From Lachnospiraceae bacterium (GTDB taxonomy: Bacteria; Bacillota; Clostridia; Lachnospirales; Lachnospiraceae), in contig VSOB01000060.1 of assembly GCA_009774625.1 (NCBI GenBank), positions 1 to 17,896 on the forward strand: DNA of 17,896 nt, written 5' to 3'. A program made the position numbers and the translations under genes. Below, piece after piece: positions 8,190 through 14,551 of this stretch. The notes beneath the pieces are model-generated. The model was not told the DNA's origin and ran no database searches. It saw only the letters and a list, made by a program, of their open reading frames with translations. Each line of letters begins with the position of its first letter. Positions within the stretch are counted from its first letter, which is position 1.

Positions 8190-9623
8190 CTATTGTTCAA
8201 ACTCGCCCCGGATATCCTCTCTGGGAGGCTCCATAGGATACTGGCCGGTAAAACAGCCTTTACAGATGCCAAGACCGTCTGCGATCTCCGATAGCCGCTC
8301 CGTGCTCAGATAGGCAAGTGAATCCGTACCGATCATATGACTGATCTCCTCAACGGTTTTCCCATAGGCGATCAATTGTTCTCTGGCCGGTATATCCGTA
8401 CCGAAATAACAGGGCCACAGAAAAGGCGGCGCAGCCACCCGCATATGCACCTCTTTTGCGCCTGCATCCCGGAGCATTTTCACGATCCGATCCGATGTAG
8501 TGCCCCGGACGATGGAATCATCTATCATAATGATACGTTTGCCGGCCACCACTTCCCGCAGTGCATTTAGCTTGATCTGCACACTGCTTTCCCGGCTTTT
8601 CTGTTTGGGTTTGATAAATGTCCGCCCTACATAAGAATTTTTTACAAATGCCTGTCCGTATGGGATCCCTGACTGCAGGGCATATCCCATAGCCGCACAG
8701 TTGCCTGATTCCGGCACTCCCACCACCAGGTCCGCATCCACCGGCGAATCCGTCGCCAGAAACTTACCGGCCAGAATCCGGGAATTGTATACACTGACCC
8801 CATCCACATAGCTGTCGGGTCTGGCAAAATAGATATATTCAAACACACACCGGGCATGCTGCTCTTTCGGAATGCACATACTTCTGTCGGACTCAATTCC
8901 CCGTTCCGGAGAAATGGTTACGATCTCGCCCGGCTCCACATCCCGGATAAAATCAGCGCCGATCGTATCCAGTGCACAGGTTTCCGATGCCAGGATATAG
9001 GCATTGTCACGTCTGCCGATACACAGCGGCCGGAATCCGAACGGATCTCTCGCCCCGATCAGTTTCCGCGGCGACATAACGATCAGAGAATAGGCGCCCT
9101 TGATTTTCTTCATGGCATGCCCAACCGCCTCTTCTACCGATTCGGAATTCAGACGTTCTCTTGCAATATGATAAGCGATCACCTCGGAATCAATGGTGGT
9201 TTGAAATATGGCGCCGGTATATTCCAATTCCCTGCGCAGCTCCGGCGCATTGATCAGATTCCCGTTATGGGCCAGCCCCAGTGTACCCTTCACATAGTTC
9301 AGCACAAGAGGCTGGGCATTTTCCCTTGTGGAGCTGCCGGCAGTGGAATAGCGTACATGTCCCACTCCGATATCGCCTTTGAGTCTTTCCAGTGTTTCCG
9401 TTGTAAAGGCCTCGTTCAACAGTCCCATATCCCGTACACTCAGCACTTTGTTGGGGCCTTCCGTATCGCTGACTGCGATACCGCAGCTCTCCTGTCCTCT
9501 GTGCTGCAGGGCATACAGCCCATAATAAATCGCTGACGCCACATCCCCACCGTCAAAATCATACATGCCGAACACACCGCATTCTTCCCGCAGCTTGTCC
9601 GTATCCTCCATCCTCGTATTCAC
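8190..9623 (-). CDS. purF: Amidophosphoribosyltransferase
   Basis: This 477-residue enzyme carries out the first committed step of purine synthesis, making phosphoribosylamine from PRPP and glutamine. The N-terminal Ntn-hydrolase glutaminase domain begins at Cys15 (C-G-V-F-G), so a ~14-residue propeptide is expected to be cut off to expose this nucleophile. The C-terminal phosphoribosyltransferase domain has the PRPP loop I-I-M-I-D-D-S-I-V-R-G-T-T-S near 363-376. Cysteines in A-R-C-V-F-E-Y, W-P-C-Y-F-G and G-I-C-K-G-C-F-T-G match the four ligands of the 4Fe-4S cluster in Bacillus subtilis PurF, so this is the Bacillus-type, oxygen-sensitive form. The frame starts at GTG 9623 with GGAG 9-10 bases upstream; ATG 9611 is a possible alternative, leaving a 10-residue propeptide. 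It lies 22 bases after purC. Confidence 0.97.
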   Translation of the reverse strand: MNTRMEDTDKLREECGVFGMYDFDGGDVASAIYYGLYALQHRGQESCGIAVSDTEGPNKVLSVRDMGLLNEAFTTETLERLKGDIGVGHVRYSTAGSSTRENAQPLVLNYVKGTLGLAHNGNLINAPELRRELEYTGAIFQTTIDSEVIAYHIARERLNSESVEEAVGHAMKKIKGAYSLIVMSPRKLIGARDPFGFRPLCIGRRDNAYILASETCALDTIGADFIRDVEPGEIVTISPERGIESDRSMCIPKEQHARCVFEYIYFARPDSYVDGVSVYNSRILAGKFLATDSPVDADLVVGVPESGNCAAMGYALQSGIPYGQAFVKNSYVGRTFIKPKQKSRESSVQIKLNALREVVAGKRIIMIDDSIVRGTTSDRIVKMLRDAGAKEVHMRVAAPPFLWPCYFGTDIPAREQLIAYGKTVEEISHMIGTDSLAYLSTERLSEIADGLGICKGCFTGQYPMEPPREDIRGEFEQ

Positions 9624-9645
9624 CCTTTAGTCTCCTGTCTGCATT

Positions 9646-10350
9646 TTACAGTCCCAAACGTTTAAACACCTCATTATAGGCTTCTTCCACATTGCCCAGA
9701 TCCCGGCGGAATCTGTCCTTATCCAGTTTTTCATTGGTCTTTACATCCCAGAGACGGCATGTATCAGGGGAAGTCTCGTCCGCAAGTATGATCTCTCCAT
9801 GATAACGGCCAAACTCAACCTTAAAGTCGATCAGCCGGATGCCTGCCTGCAGGAAATATTCTTTCAGGACATCGTTGACCTGAAACGCATATTTTTTGAT
9901 CGTTTCGATCTCGTCCCATGTGGCCAGATCCAGCGCCACCGCAAAATAGGAATTGATCAGCGGATCGCCCAGCTCATCGTTTTTATAACTGAATTCGATA
10001 GTAGGCTCTTTGAAAGGCGTACCTTCGGGAACACCCAGACGTTTGGAAAAACTGCCTGCTGCCACATTGCGTATAATCACTTCCAGCGGAACGATTTCCA
10101 CCTTTTTCACAGCCGTTTCCCGATTGCTTATCTCTTCCACCAGATGAGTCGGAACCCCTTTTTCCTCCAACAGCCGGAACACATGATTGGTCATCCGGTT
10201 GTTAATCACACCTTTTCCCACAATGGTGCCTTTTTTTTCGCCATTGAAAGCGGTTGCGTCATCCTTATAATCAACAATCAGTACATCCGGATCTTCTGTT
10301 TTAAATACTTTTTTTGCCTTTCCTTCATAGAGCAGCTCCAGTTTTTTCAT
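9646..10350 (-). CDS. purC: SAICAR synthase
   Basis: Phosphoribosylaminoimidazole-succinocarboxamide synthase, 234 residues, joins CAIR and aspartate using ATP to make SAICAR. Visible family features: the N-terminal Y-E-G-K-A-K-K-V-F ATP-binding start, G-K-G-V-I-N-N-R, the signature L-E-V-I-I-R-N-V-A-A-G-S-F at mid-protein, and L-I-D-F-K-V-E-F-G with the later D-E-T-S-P-D-T-C-R-L-W-D segment. ATG 10350 is chosen because GAGGTG lies six bases upstream; the frame is open to a GTG at 10359, but that codon is part of the ribosome binding site. It is the first gene of the purine operon, with a strong promoter at 10394-10422 and a leader of only ~35 bases, which leaves no room for a purine riboswitch. 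Confidence 0.97.
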   Translation of the reverse strand: MKKLELLYEGKAKKVFKTEDPDVLIVDYKDDATAFNGEKKGTIVGKGVINNRMTNHVFRLLEEKGVPTHLVEEISNRETAVKKVEIVPLEVIIRNVAAGSFSKRLGVPEGTPFKEPTIEFSYKNDELGDPLINSYFAVALDLATWDEIETIKKYAFQVNDVLKEYFLQAGIRLIDFKVEFGRYHGEIILADETSPDTCRLWDVKTNEKLDKDRFRRDLGNVEEAYNEVFKRLGL

Positions 10351-10393
10351 TCCCTTCACCTCATGCCTTTCTTCCTGTGTTTATCATAGTGTG

Positions 10394-10422
10394 AGTATAC
10401 CTTACCCGCATCCGTAAGTCAA
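10394..10422 (-). promoter_or_regulatory. Sigma-A promoter of the purine operon
   Basis: On the minus strand TTGACT (10422-10417) and TATACT (10399-10394) are separated by 17 bases; both boxes match consensus in five of six positions. Transcription would begin near 10387, giving a ~37-base leader to purC. No guanine-type aptamer fits in it, so any control would act on initiation. I see no clear PurBox pair nearby. Confidence 0.8.
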
Positions 10423-10483
10423 TGTTCCCCACGCCTCCCCCGTACCACTTTTTTGTTCCCGTTCTCTTCTTCTGAAAATTTTT

Positions 10484-10513
10484 ATGGCAATTCTGTCCAA
10501 CAAATAGTATAAT
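10484..10513 (+). promoter_or_regulatory. Promoter of phosphoribosyltransferase-like gene
   Basis: The -10 box TATAAT (10508-10513) is a perfect consensus. The -35 candidate ATGGCA (10484-10489) matches four of six at an 18-base spacing. Transcription would start near 10520, just before the leader hairpin at 10529-10556. It diverges from the purine operon promoter, with about 60 bases between the two -35 boxes. Confidence 0.6.
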
Positions 10514-10528
10514 AAAGACAAATATTAA

Positions 10529-10556
10529 GCTATTTTATCCAAAGGGATAAGGTAGC
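10529..10556 (+). promoter_or_regulatory. Leader stem-loop before the phosphoribosyltransferase-like gene
   Basis: Bases 10529-10540 pair with 10545-10556 in a continuous 12-bp stem (ten Watson-Crick and two G-T pairs) closed by AAAG. It begins ~10 bases after the predicted transcription start and ends 12 bases before the GAGGG ribosome binding site. No T-run follows, so it is not a terminator. The wobble pairs suggest a structure acting in RNA (mRNA stability or a regulator site) rather than a DNA operator; this is inference. Confidence 0.5.
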
Positions 10557-10579
10557 AATCAGGAAAGCGAGGGATTTTT

Positions 10580-11221
10580 ATGCAGGATATTAAAAAAATG
10601 TACTCTAAAAGCCATCCCGGCATCGCACTGCGGACCATACCGGGACATTTCGTAACCCCCAGCTCCCATATCAATTATTATCTGGATATGACGCTGCTGA
10701 AATCCAGACAGAGCGAAGCGTTGGAAGTTGCCAGGGCAATGGCAGAATCCTATGTAGCCAGCACGGTTGTGGATACCATCGTCTGCATGGAAGGCTGCGA
10801 AGTGATCGGAGCATATCTGGCCGAACATCTGACCAAAGCAGGTGTTCTTTCCATGAATGCCCATAAGACCATCTATATAGTTTCACCGGAAATCAACAGC
10901 TCAGGACAGATCATTTTCCGGGAAAATTTCAAACGCATGATTAAAAACAAACATGTGCTTCTGCTTCTGGCCACAGCCACCACTGGCAACACTATGTCCA
11001 GGGCTATTGATACCATCGTTTACTATGGGGGAACCATCAGCGGCATATCTGCTATTTTCAGTGCGGTCAATAAGATCCACAATATCCATATCAATGCCCT
11101 GTATACCATGGCTGATATCGCCGATTACAAAATGAGCGCTCCGGAACAGTGCCCGATGTGCAAAGAAGGCAAGCCCATCGATGCACTGGCCAACGGCTAC
11201 GGCTATTCTCTGATACAATAA
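10580..11221 (+). CDS. Phosphoribosyltransferase-fold protein with degenerate PRPP loop
   Basis: A 213-residue protein resembling orotate phosphoribosyltransferase-like proteins of Clostridia. The fold is suggested by alternating strands and helices and by the loop V-L-L-L-L-A-T-A-T-T-G-N-T at 126-138. That aligns with the PRPP motif (four hydrophobics, two acidic residues, two others, T-T-G), but the acidic pair is replaced by Leu130-Ala131. Catalysis may therefore be lost or altered, and a ligand-sensing role is possible. The C-terminus carries C191-P-M-C194, a zinc-knuckle-like pair. No helix-turn-helix domain is seen, so it is not a PurR-type repressor. ATG 10580 has GAGGG six bases upstream. 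It is divergent from purC, which suggests but does not prove a nucleotide-related job. Similar proteins may carry the label orotate phosphoribosyltransferase; no pyrimidine genes are adjacent here. Confidence 0.7.
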   Translation: MQDIKKMYSKSHPGIALRTIPGHFVTPSSHINYYLDMTLLKSRQSEALEVARAMAESYVASTVVDTIVCMEGCEVIGAYLAEHLTKAGVLSMNAHKTIYIVSPEINSSGQIIFRENFKRMIKNKHVLLLLATATTGNTMSRAIDTIVYYGGTISGISAIFSAVNKIHNIHINALYTMADIADYKMSAPEQCPMCKEGKPIDALANGYGYSLIQ

Positions 11222-11237
11222 ATACCAAAAGCTGCTG

Positions 11238-11264
11238 CCAGAAATCCTGCAACAGGATTTCTGG
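11238..11264 (+). repeat. Perfect 12-bp stem-loop after the phosphoribosyltransferase-like gene
   Basis: CCAGAAATCCTG (11238-11249) and its exact complement (11253-11264) are separated by only three bases, 16 bases after the stop codon. There is no T-run on the plus strand and only a weak CTTTTGG on the minus strand. It could be a 3' mRNA stabilising hairpin or a weak bidirectional terminator between the convergent genes. Confidence 0.6.
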
Positions 11265-11265
11265 G

Positions 11266-11306
11266 CTGCGGCGGCCGTCAGCTATACGCATACATTACCG
11301 CCGCAG
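11266..11306. repeat. Second inverted repeat in the same convergent gap
   Basis: CTGCGGCGG (11266-11274) and CCGCCGCAG (11298-11306) form a perfect 9-bp GC-rich stem with a 23-base loop, directly after the first hairpin and extendable by one G-T pair. The rest of the gap, to the cbiN stop at 11385, is AT-rich and holds nothing else I recognise. Confidence 0.5.
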
Positions 11307-11384
11307 TGCCTGTGACTGTTTGCTTTTGTAATATCGGCCTTTCCTGTATATTTTATTTATATTGTCATTATTATCATTATCCGG

Positions 11385-11744
11385 TTATCCCGTCACTGTT
11401 ATTTTATCTCCGGCCTTTTCCTGTCCGGTTATCTGTTCTCCGGCTTCCTGCCACTTTTTCCGTTCCACCATCCTGCCCATGCAAAATGCAATGATTCCCA
11501 CACCGATGCCGGTCTGGATACAAAACAGCAGACTTTCCAGCTCACCCGGTACTTCGCCGCCCAGCATTGTTTCAAACACAGGCGTAAACCAGGGTTCATA
11601 TGCACCTGCGATCTCTTCCACCATAACACTTCCCGCATCATCGGAACCGCCAAACTCAGCTCCTTTCAATGCAACCACGGGAATCACGATAATCAGTGCT
11701 GTCAGAATCAGCAGAATCAGAACCGTCTTTTTATTGTTACTCAT
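11385..11744 (-). CDS. cbiN: Cobalt ECF transporter substrate-capture protein CbiN
   Basis: This small membrane protein (119 residues) works with CbiM in cobalt uptake. It has one hydrophobic segment near residues 7-27 and a second near 72-92, joined by an extracellular loop (A-G-A-Y-E-P-W-F-T-P-V-F near 47-58), as in the CbiN family. The basic, polar C-terminal tail is slightly longer than usual. ATG 11744 has AAGGAGA six bases upstream, and its first bases overlap the cbiM TGA (ATGA), so the two are translationally coupled. The same frame stays open upstream for hundreds of codons antisense to or out of frame with cbiM and the riboswitch, but that extension is not a real protein. It is the last gene of the locus; no classical terminator follows. 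Confidence 0.9.
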   Translation of the reverse strand: MSNNKKTVLILLILTALIIVIPVVALKGAEFGGSDDAGSVMVEEIAGAYEPWFTPVFETMLGGEVPGELESLLFCIQTGIGVGIIAFCMGRMVERKKWQEAGEQITGQEKAGDKITVTG

Positions 11745-12493
11745 AACGTCTCTCCTTTCTTTGCTTCCAATGCCTTCAGCTCCGGCTGTGCATAGACCTC
11801 CAGCCCGATCACAATCAGAACGGTTAAAATCCCTTCCACTACAGCAAGCGGAATCTGAGTCGGCGCAAACACACTCAGAAATTTTACTGCAGACAATATG
11901 ACTCCGCCCTTCTGATCCGGAAAAGCCAGCGCAAGCTGTACACTGGTCACACAATATGTAAACAGATCGCCCAATGCAGCCGCCAGAAAAACGGAAACCC
12001 GTTTTCTGACCCCGCATTTTTGACAGATGTGATAAAGCAGCCAGGATAACACCGGGCCTGCGATTGCCATGGAAAAGGCATTGGCTCCCAGTGAAGTCAG
12101 CCCGCCGTGAGCCAGCAGTATCGCCTGAAAGATCAGTACGATAATGCCCAGAATGCTGACCACGGACGGTCCGAACAGGATGGCACCCAGACCGGTCCCT
12201 GTCATATGGGAACAGCTCCCTGTCACAGAAGGAATCTTCAGTGAGGATATCACGAAAATAAACGCCCCAGACATGGCCAGCAGCGTAATCGATCTCCGAT
12301 CTCTGTCCAGTCTTTTCCGAATCCTGAGAAAACCCGCAATCACAAAGGGGATACACAAAATCCCCCATGCCACGCAATACCCTGCCGGAAGATAGCCTTC
12401 CATGATATGCATGGCATTGACCTTTGGCCCAATCCCAAACAAAACAGCAGCAATCCCGGCTGCCCCGATCAGTTTTCTTTCTTTTTGATTCAT
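11741..12493 (-). CDS. cbiM: Cobalt ECF transporter S component CbiM
   Basis: A membrane protein of 250 residues that forms the cobalt-binding S component of CbiMNQO. Residues 1-27 look like a signal segment (basic start, hydrophobic core, V-N-A). It is followed by M28-H29-I-M-E-G-Y-L-P, the conserved CbiM start whose exposed amino end and histidine bind the metal. The body has about six further hydrophobic segments and the conserved S-C-S-H-M-T-G-T-G-L-G region with another histidine. ATG 12493 has AAAGGAG six bases upstream. The 354-base stretch before it, up to cbiO, contains the cobalamin riboswitch and a hairpin-rich leader, so expression should fall when B12 is plentiful. It overlaps cbiN by four bases. 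Confidence 0.95.
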   Translation of the reverse strand: MNQKERKLIGAAGIAAVLFGIGPKVNAMHIMEGYLPAGYCVAWGILCIPFVIAGFLRIRKRLDRDRRSITLLAMSGAFIFVISSLKIPSVTGSCSHMTGTGLGAILFGPSVVSILGIIVLIFQAILLAHGGLTSLGANAFSMAIAGPVLSWLLYHICQKCGVRKRVSVFLAAALGDLFTYCVTSVQLALAFPDQKGGVILSAVKFLSVFAPTQIPLAVVEGILTVLIVIGLEVYAQPELKALEAKKGETL

Positions 12494-12523
12494 TTTTTTC
12501 TCCTTTCCTGTTGCGAGACAAAC

Positions 12524-12582
12524 CCTGCACCGTCCTGTCAGAGGACTTGCCCGGCACAGGTAACTTCCGACCTGTTTTCAGG
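12524..12582 (-). promoter_or_regulatory. cbiM: Candidate expression platform with alternative helices
   Basis: Between the cobalamin aptamer and the cbiM start the RNA can form three helices. A pairs 12579-12582 with 12571-12574. B pairs 12570-12574 with 12557-12561. C pairs 12553-12560 with 12524-12531 (8 bp, two G-T) and encloses a 5-bp hairpin at 12532-12546. A and B share bases 12571-12574, and B and C share 12557-12560, so neighbours are mutually exclusive, as in a switch. Helix C ends ~15 bases before the ribosome binding site and has only a weak GTTTG tail, so either translational control or weak termination is possible. Confidence 0.5.
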
Positions 12583-12640
12583 CAGACGCAGATGTCTACT
12601 GTATTCCACCATCGCTCGTAATGAAATACATCCGTTGTGA

Positions 12641-12797
12641 AGGGCAGGTCTTCTGACTTGAGCATCCACGCGCACCTTACGCCTTCCCGGTTTCCCAGTG
12701 GCAAAAGTAAGGCCGCTTTGCTCATACAGCGGCGGGACCGTAAGGGATTCTCACCCTTTTCCCTGTTATCCTGCGGAGAACACAGGCACCTCTTCAC
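12641..12797 (-). promoter_or_regulatory. Cobalamin riboswitch upstream of cbiMN
   Basis: The minus strand carries the conserved cobalamin aptamer blocks in order: a paired 5' end near 12797 (AGGTGCCTGTG); the GGGTGAGAATCCC core followed by CCGCTGTATG; GCCACTGGGAAACCGG near 12687-12702; and the closing B12-box block AGTCAGAAGACCTGCC at 12658-12643. AGGTGCC and GACCTGCC can pair to close P1. It begins ~50 bases after the cbiO stop and lies ~150 bases upstream of cbiM. I see no convincing promoter between cbiO and the aptamer, so transcription may come through from cbiQ. Confidence 0.93.
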
Positions 12798-12847
12798 ATA
12801 TGTCTTTTCGGCGGAAACCGTCAGCCTTTCCCGCGGACATTTTCCAC

Positions 12848-13681
12848 TCAGTGTTCCACCAAAAGCGCTTCCAGCTCTTCCGGTGTTTTGGGGGCTCTCC
12901 CCTTCTCCCTCAGGAGATTTTTTTGTTCCAGCATCTCCGTTAACCGGAGCATCATGGGACATTTTATATTTGCTTTTTTTAACAGCTCTTTCTGCGCAAA
13001 AACAGACGACAGAGTCCCATCTCCTGTTATCGTCCCGTTCTGCAGGACAATCACCCGCTGCGCCCACCGCCAGGCAAAGTCCACATCATGTGTACTGATC
13101 AGCAGCGTCTTTCCCTGTCTGCCCAGCTCTGCCAACACCTGCTCCAATGCCTCCGTACCGGCACAATCCAGAGACGCGGCAGGCTCATCAAATAAAAATA
13201 CCTCCGGTTCCATTGCAATAATATCAGCAATGCTTACCCGCTTTTTTTCGCCGCCGCTCAATGCGTGAGGCGGCCTGTCCTCAAAACCTTTCAATTGCAT
13301 AAAAGCTGCGGCATATTCCACACGCTGTTCCACCTCTGCCACAGTCAGGCCCAGGTTCATGGGACCAAAAGAAATTTCACTGCGTACACTGGGCGCTATG
13401 ATCTGACTGTCTGCATCCTGAAATATGATACCGACCCCTTTGCGCAGTACATTGATCTGTCTGCCCATAATTTTCCTGTCCCGAAAGTATATGCTGCCCG
13501 ACGACGGAGAAAACACCCCGTTCATCAGTAAAAACAATGTGGATTTGCCTGCTCCGTTGGGTCCGAGCACCGCAATCCTCTCCCCGGCAGAAATCCCAAG
13601 ATTCACATGGGAAAGCGCCCGCCGTCCGTCCCCATAGCTAAAACTCACATCCTGCAGTCGAAGAATCTCTTCTTCCTTCAT
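12848..13681 (-). CDS. cbiO: Cobalt ECF transporter ATP-binding protein CbiO
   Basis: This 277-residue ABC ATPase powers the ECF cobalt importer, probably as a dimer under CbiQ. Motifs: Walker A G40-P-N-G-A-G-K-S-T48; Q-loop Q88, followed by D-A-D-S-Q-I as is typical of ECF ATPases; signature L141-S-G-G-E145; Walker B V-F-L-F-D165-E166; H-loop H198. The C-terminal ~60 residues are an ECF-type extension. The frame is open far upstream, but ATG 13681 is chosen because it overlaps the cbiQ stop (ATGA) and has AAGGGGG eight bases upstream. It is followed within ~50 bases by the cobalamin riboswitch, so cbiO itself lies outside riboswitch control. Confidence 0.94.
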   Translation of the reverse strand: MKEEEILRLQDVSFSYGDGRRALSHVNLGISAGERIAVLGPNGAGKSTLFLLMNGVFSPSSGSIYFRDRKIMGRQINVLRKGVGIIFQDADSQIIAPSVRSEISFGPMNLGLTVAEVEQRVEYAAAFMQLKGFEDRPPHALSGGEKKRVSIADIIAMEPEVFLFDEPAASLDCAGTEALEQVLAELGRQGKTLLISTHDVDFAWRWAQRVIVLQNGTITGDGTLSSVFAQKELLKKANIKCPMMLRLTEMLEQKNLLREKGRAPKTPEELEALLVEH

Positions 13682-14394
13682 CCGCAAAACCCCCTTACTG
13701 CCGCGATACTGCCTATGTAAAGCGCCGCGCACGCCCATTCCCATGCTCTGCCTTTTTTTTCTTTTTCCAGAAACCGCAGCTCTCCCATATAGCATCTGGA
13801 CTCCATCGCATGATAGCAGTCATCCGCTCTTTTCATGGAAACCACCAGAAGATTGCTTCCCACACCGCCAAAGGTACGCAGTGCAGTCCGGTAATCCTTA
13901 CATCCCAGCCTGCCACAGGCTGCCGTATACATCGTCCGGCAGACATCCGTCAGCAGAAAAATATAGCGGTACATAAGATACATCAGCTCTGTCAGCAGCT
14001 TCGGCATATGACAGCGGCGCAGTACGGACAAGATGCCGCTCACCGGTGTGGATAAAATCAGAAAATACAGTACGCTGACAGCGCCCAAAGCCCGCAGTGT
14101 CACCTGCATCACCTGCCTGACATCTCCCACGGTCAAAAACAAACCTATCCCGGCGCAGATCAGAAAAATAAGCGGAATCCCCAGACAGCGCAGATAATCG
14201 CCCAGTCTGACTCTGCCCAAAACCACTGTAACAACCCCCGCAGACAGAATGATCCACAGAGAAACCGCTGTACAGTCAAAACAGAGGCACAAAAGCACAA
14301 CCACTGTACTGAGCGCTGTTTTCAGAGACGCACTGCAGCGACGCAAACGGGAGGCATAGGCATAACGCTCCATAGATATCGTATGTTTGTGCAT
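13678..14394 (-). CDS. cbiQ: Cobalt ECF transporter transmembrane protein CbiQ
   Basis: The 238-residue T component couples the ATPase to CbiM in the membrane. The N-terminal half has several hydrophobic segments (near 23-65 and 75-125), followed by a cytoplasmic stretch with R-R-C-H-M-P-K-L-L-T-E-L near 125, then M-Y-R-Y-I-F-L-L-T-D and the A-L-R-T-F-G-G-V-G region near 170, where ECF T proteins contact the ATPase. A last hydrophobic segment lies at the C-terminus. An ATG at 14412 is in frame but has no ribosome binding site; ATG 14394 follows AGGAGG by four bases and is preferred. It is the first gene of the locus, with a promoter at 14470-14498 and no riboswitch in its ~70-base leader. Confidence 0.92.
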   Translation of the reverse strand: MHKHTISMERYAYASRLRRCSASLKTALSTVVVLLCLCFDCTAVSLWIILSAGVVTVVLGRVRLGDYLRCLGIPLIFLICAGIGLFLTVGDVRQVMQVTLRALGAVSVLYFLILSTPVSGILSVLRRCHMPKLLTELMYLMYRYIFLLTDVCRTMYTAACGRLGCKDYRTALRTFGGVGSNLLVVSMKRADDCYHAMESRCYMGELRFLEKEKKGRAWEWACAALYIGSIAAVRGFCG

Positions 14395-14469
14395 CCTTCC
14401 TCCTTTCTTCATCTGATATACAGGAAATCACAGCAAATGTGCTTTTCCCTTTTACAAACAGTCCTATCT

Positions 14470-14498
14470 ATTGTATACTGACTTCATAGCACAGACAA
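14470..14498 (-). promoter_or_regulatory. Promoter of cbiQO
   Basis: On the minus strand TTGTCT (14498-14493) and TACAAT (14475-14470) are 17 bases apart, matching consensus in four and five of six positions. Transcription would start near 14463. The -35 box lies within a small dyad, CAGAC-AAGA-GTCTG (14492-14505), in the gap shared with the divergent symporter gene. Confidence 0.6.
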
Positions 14499-14551
14499 GA
14501 GTCTGATATACAAAACGATAAAAAACATAGCTTATGCATAAGGAGAACATC

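Noticed and set aside
10351..10359. Upstream GTG start for purC
   Set aside because: The GTG is part of the GAGGTG ribosome binding site serving ATG 10350.
12524..12582. Resemblance of the GGCAA-hairpin-GCAGGG segment to part of a NiCo (czcD) riboswitch
   Set aside because: Metal relevance made it tempting, but the four-way junction and the other conserved loops were not found; the pairing is better explained as an expression platform.
11745..13067. Long minus-strand open frame running upstream of cbiN through cbiM and the riboswitch
   Set aside because: Only its last 119 codons match a known family (CbiN). The rest overlaps cbiM in another frame, the structured leader and the end of cbiO, and has low-complexity, Cys/Arg/Ser-rich shadow composition.
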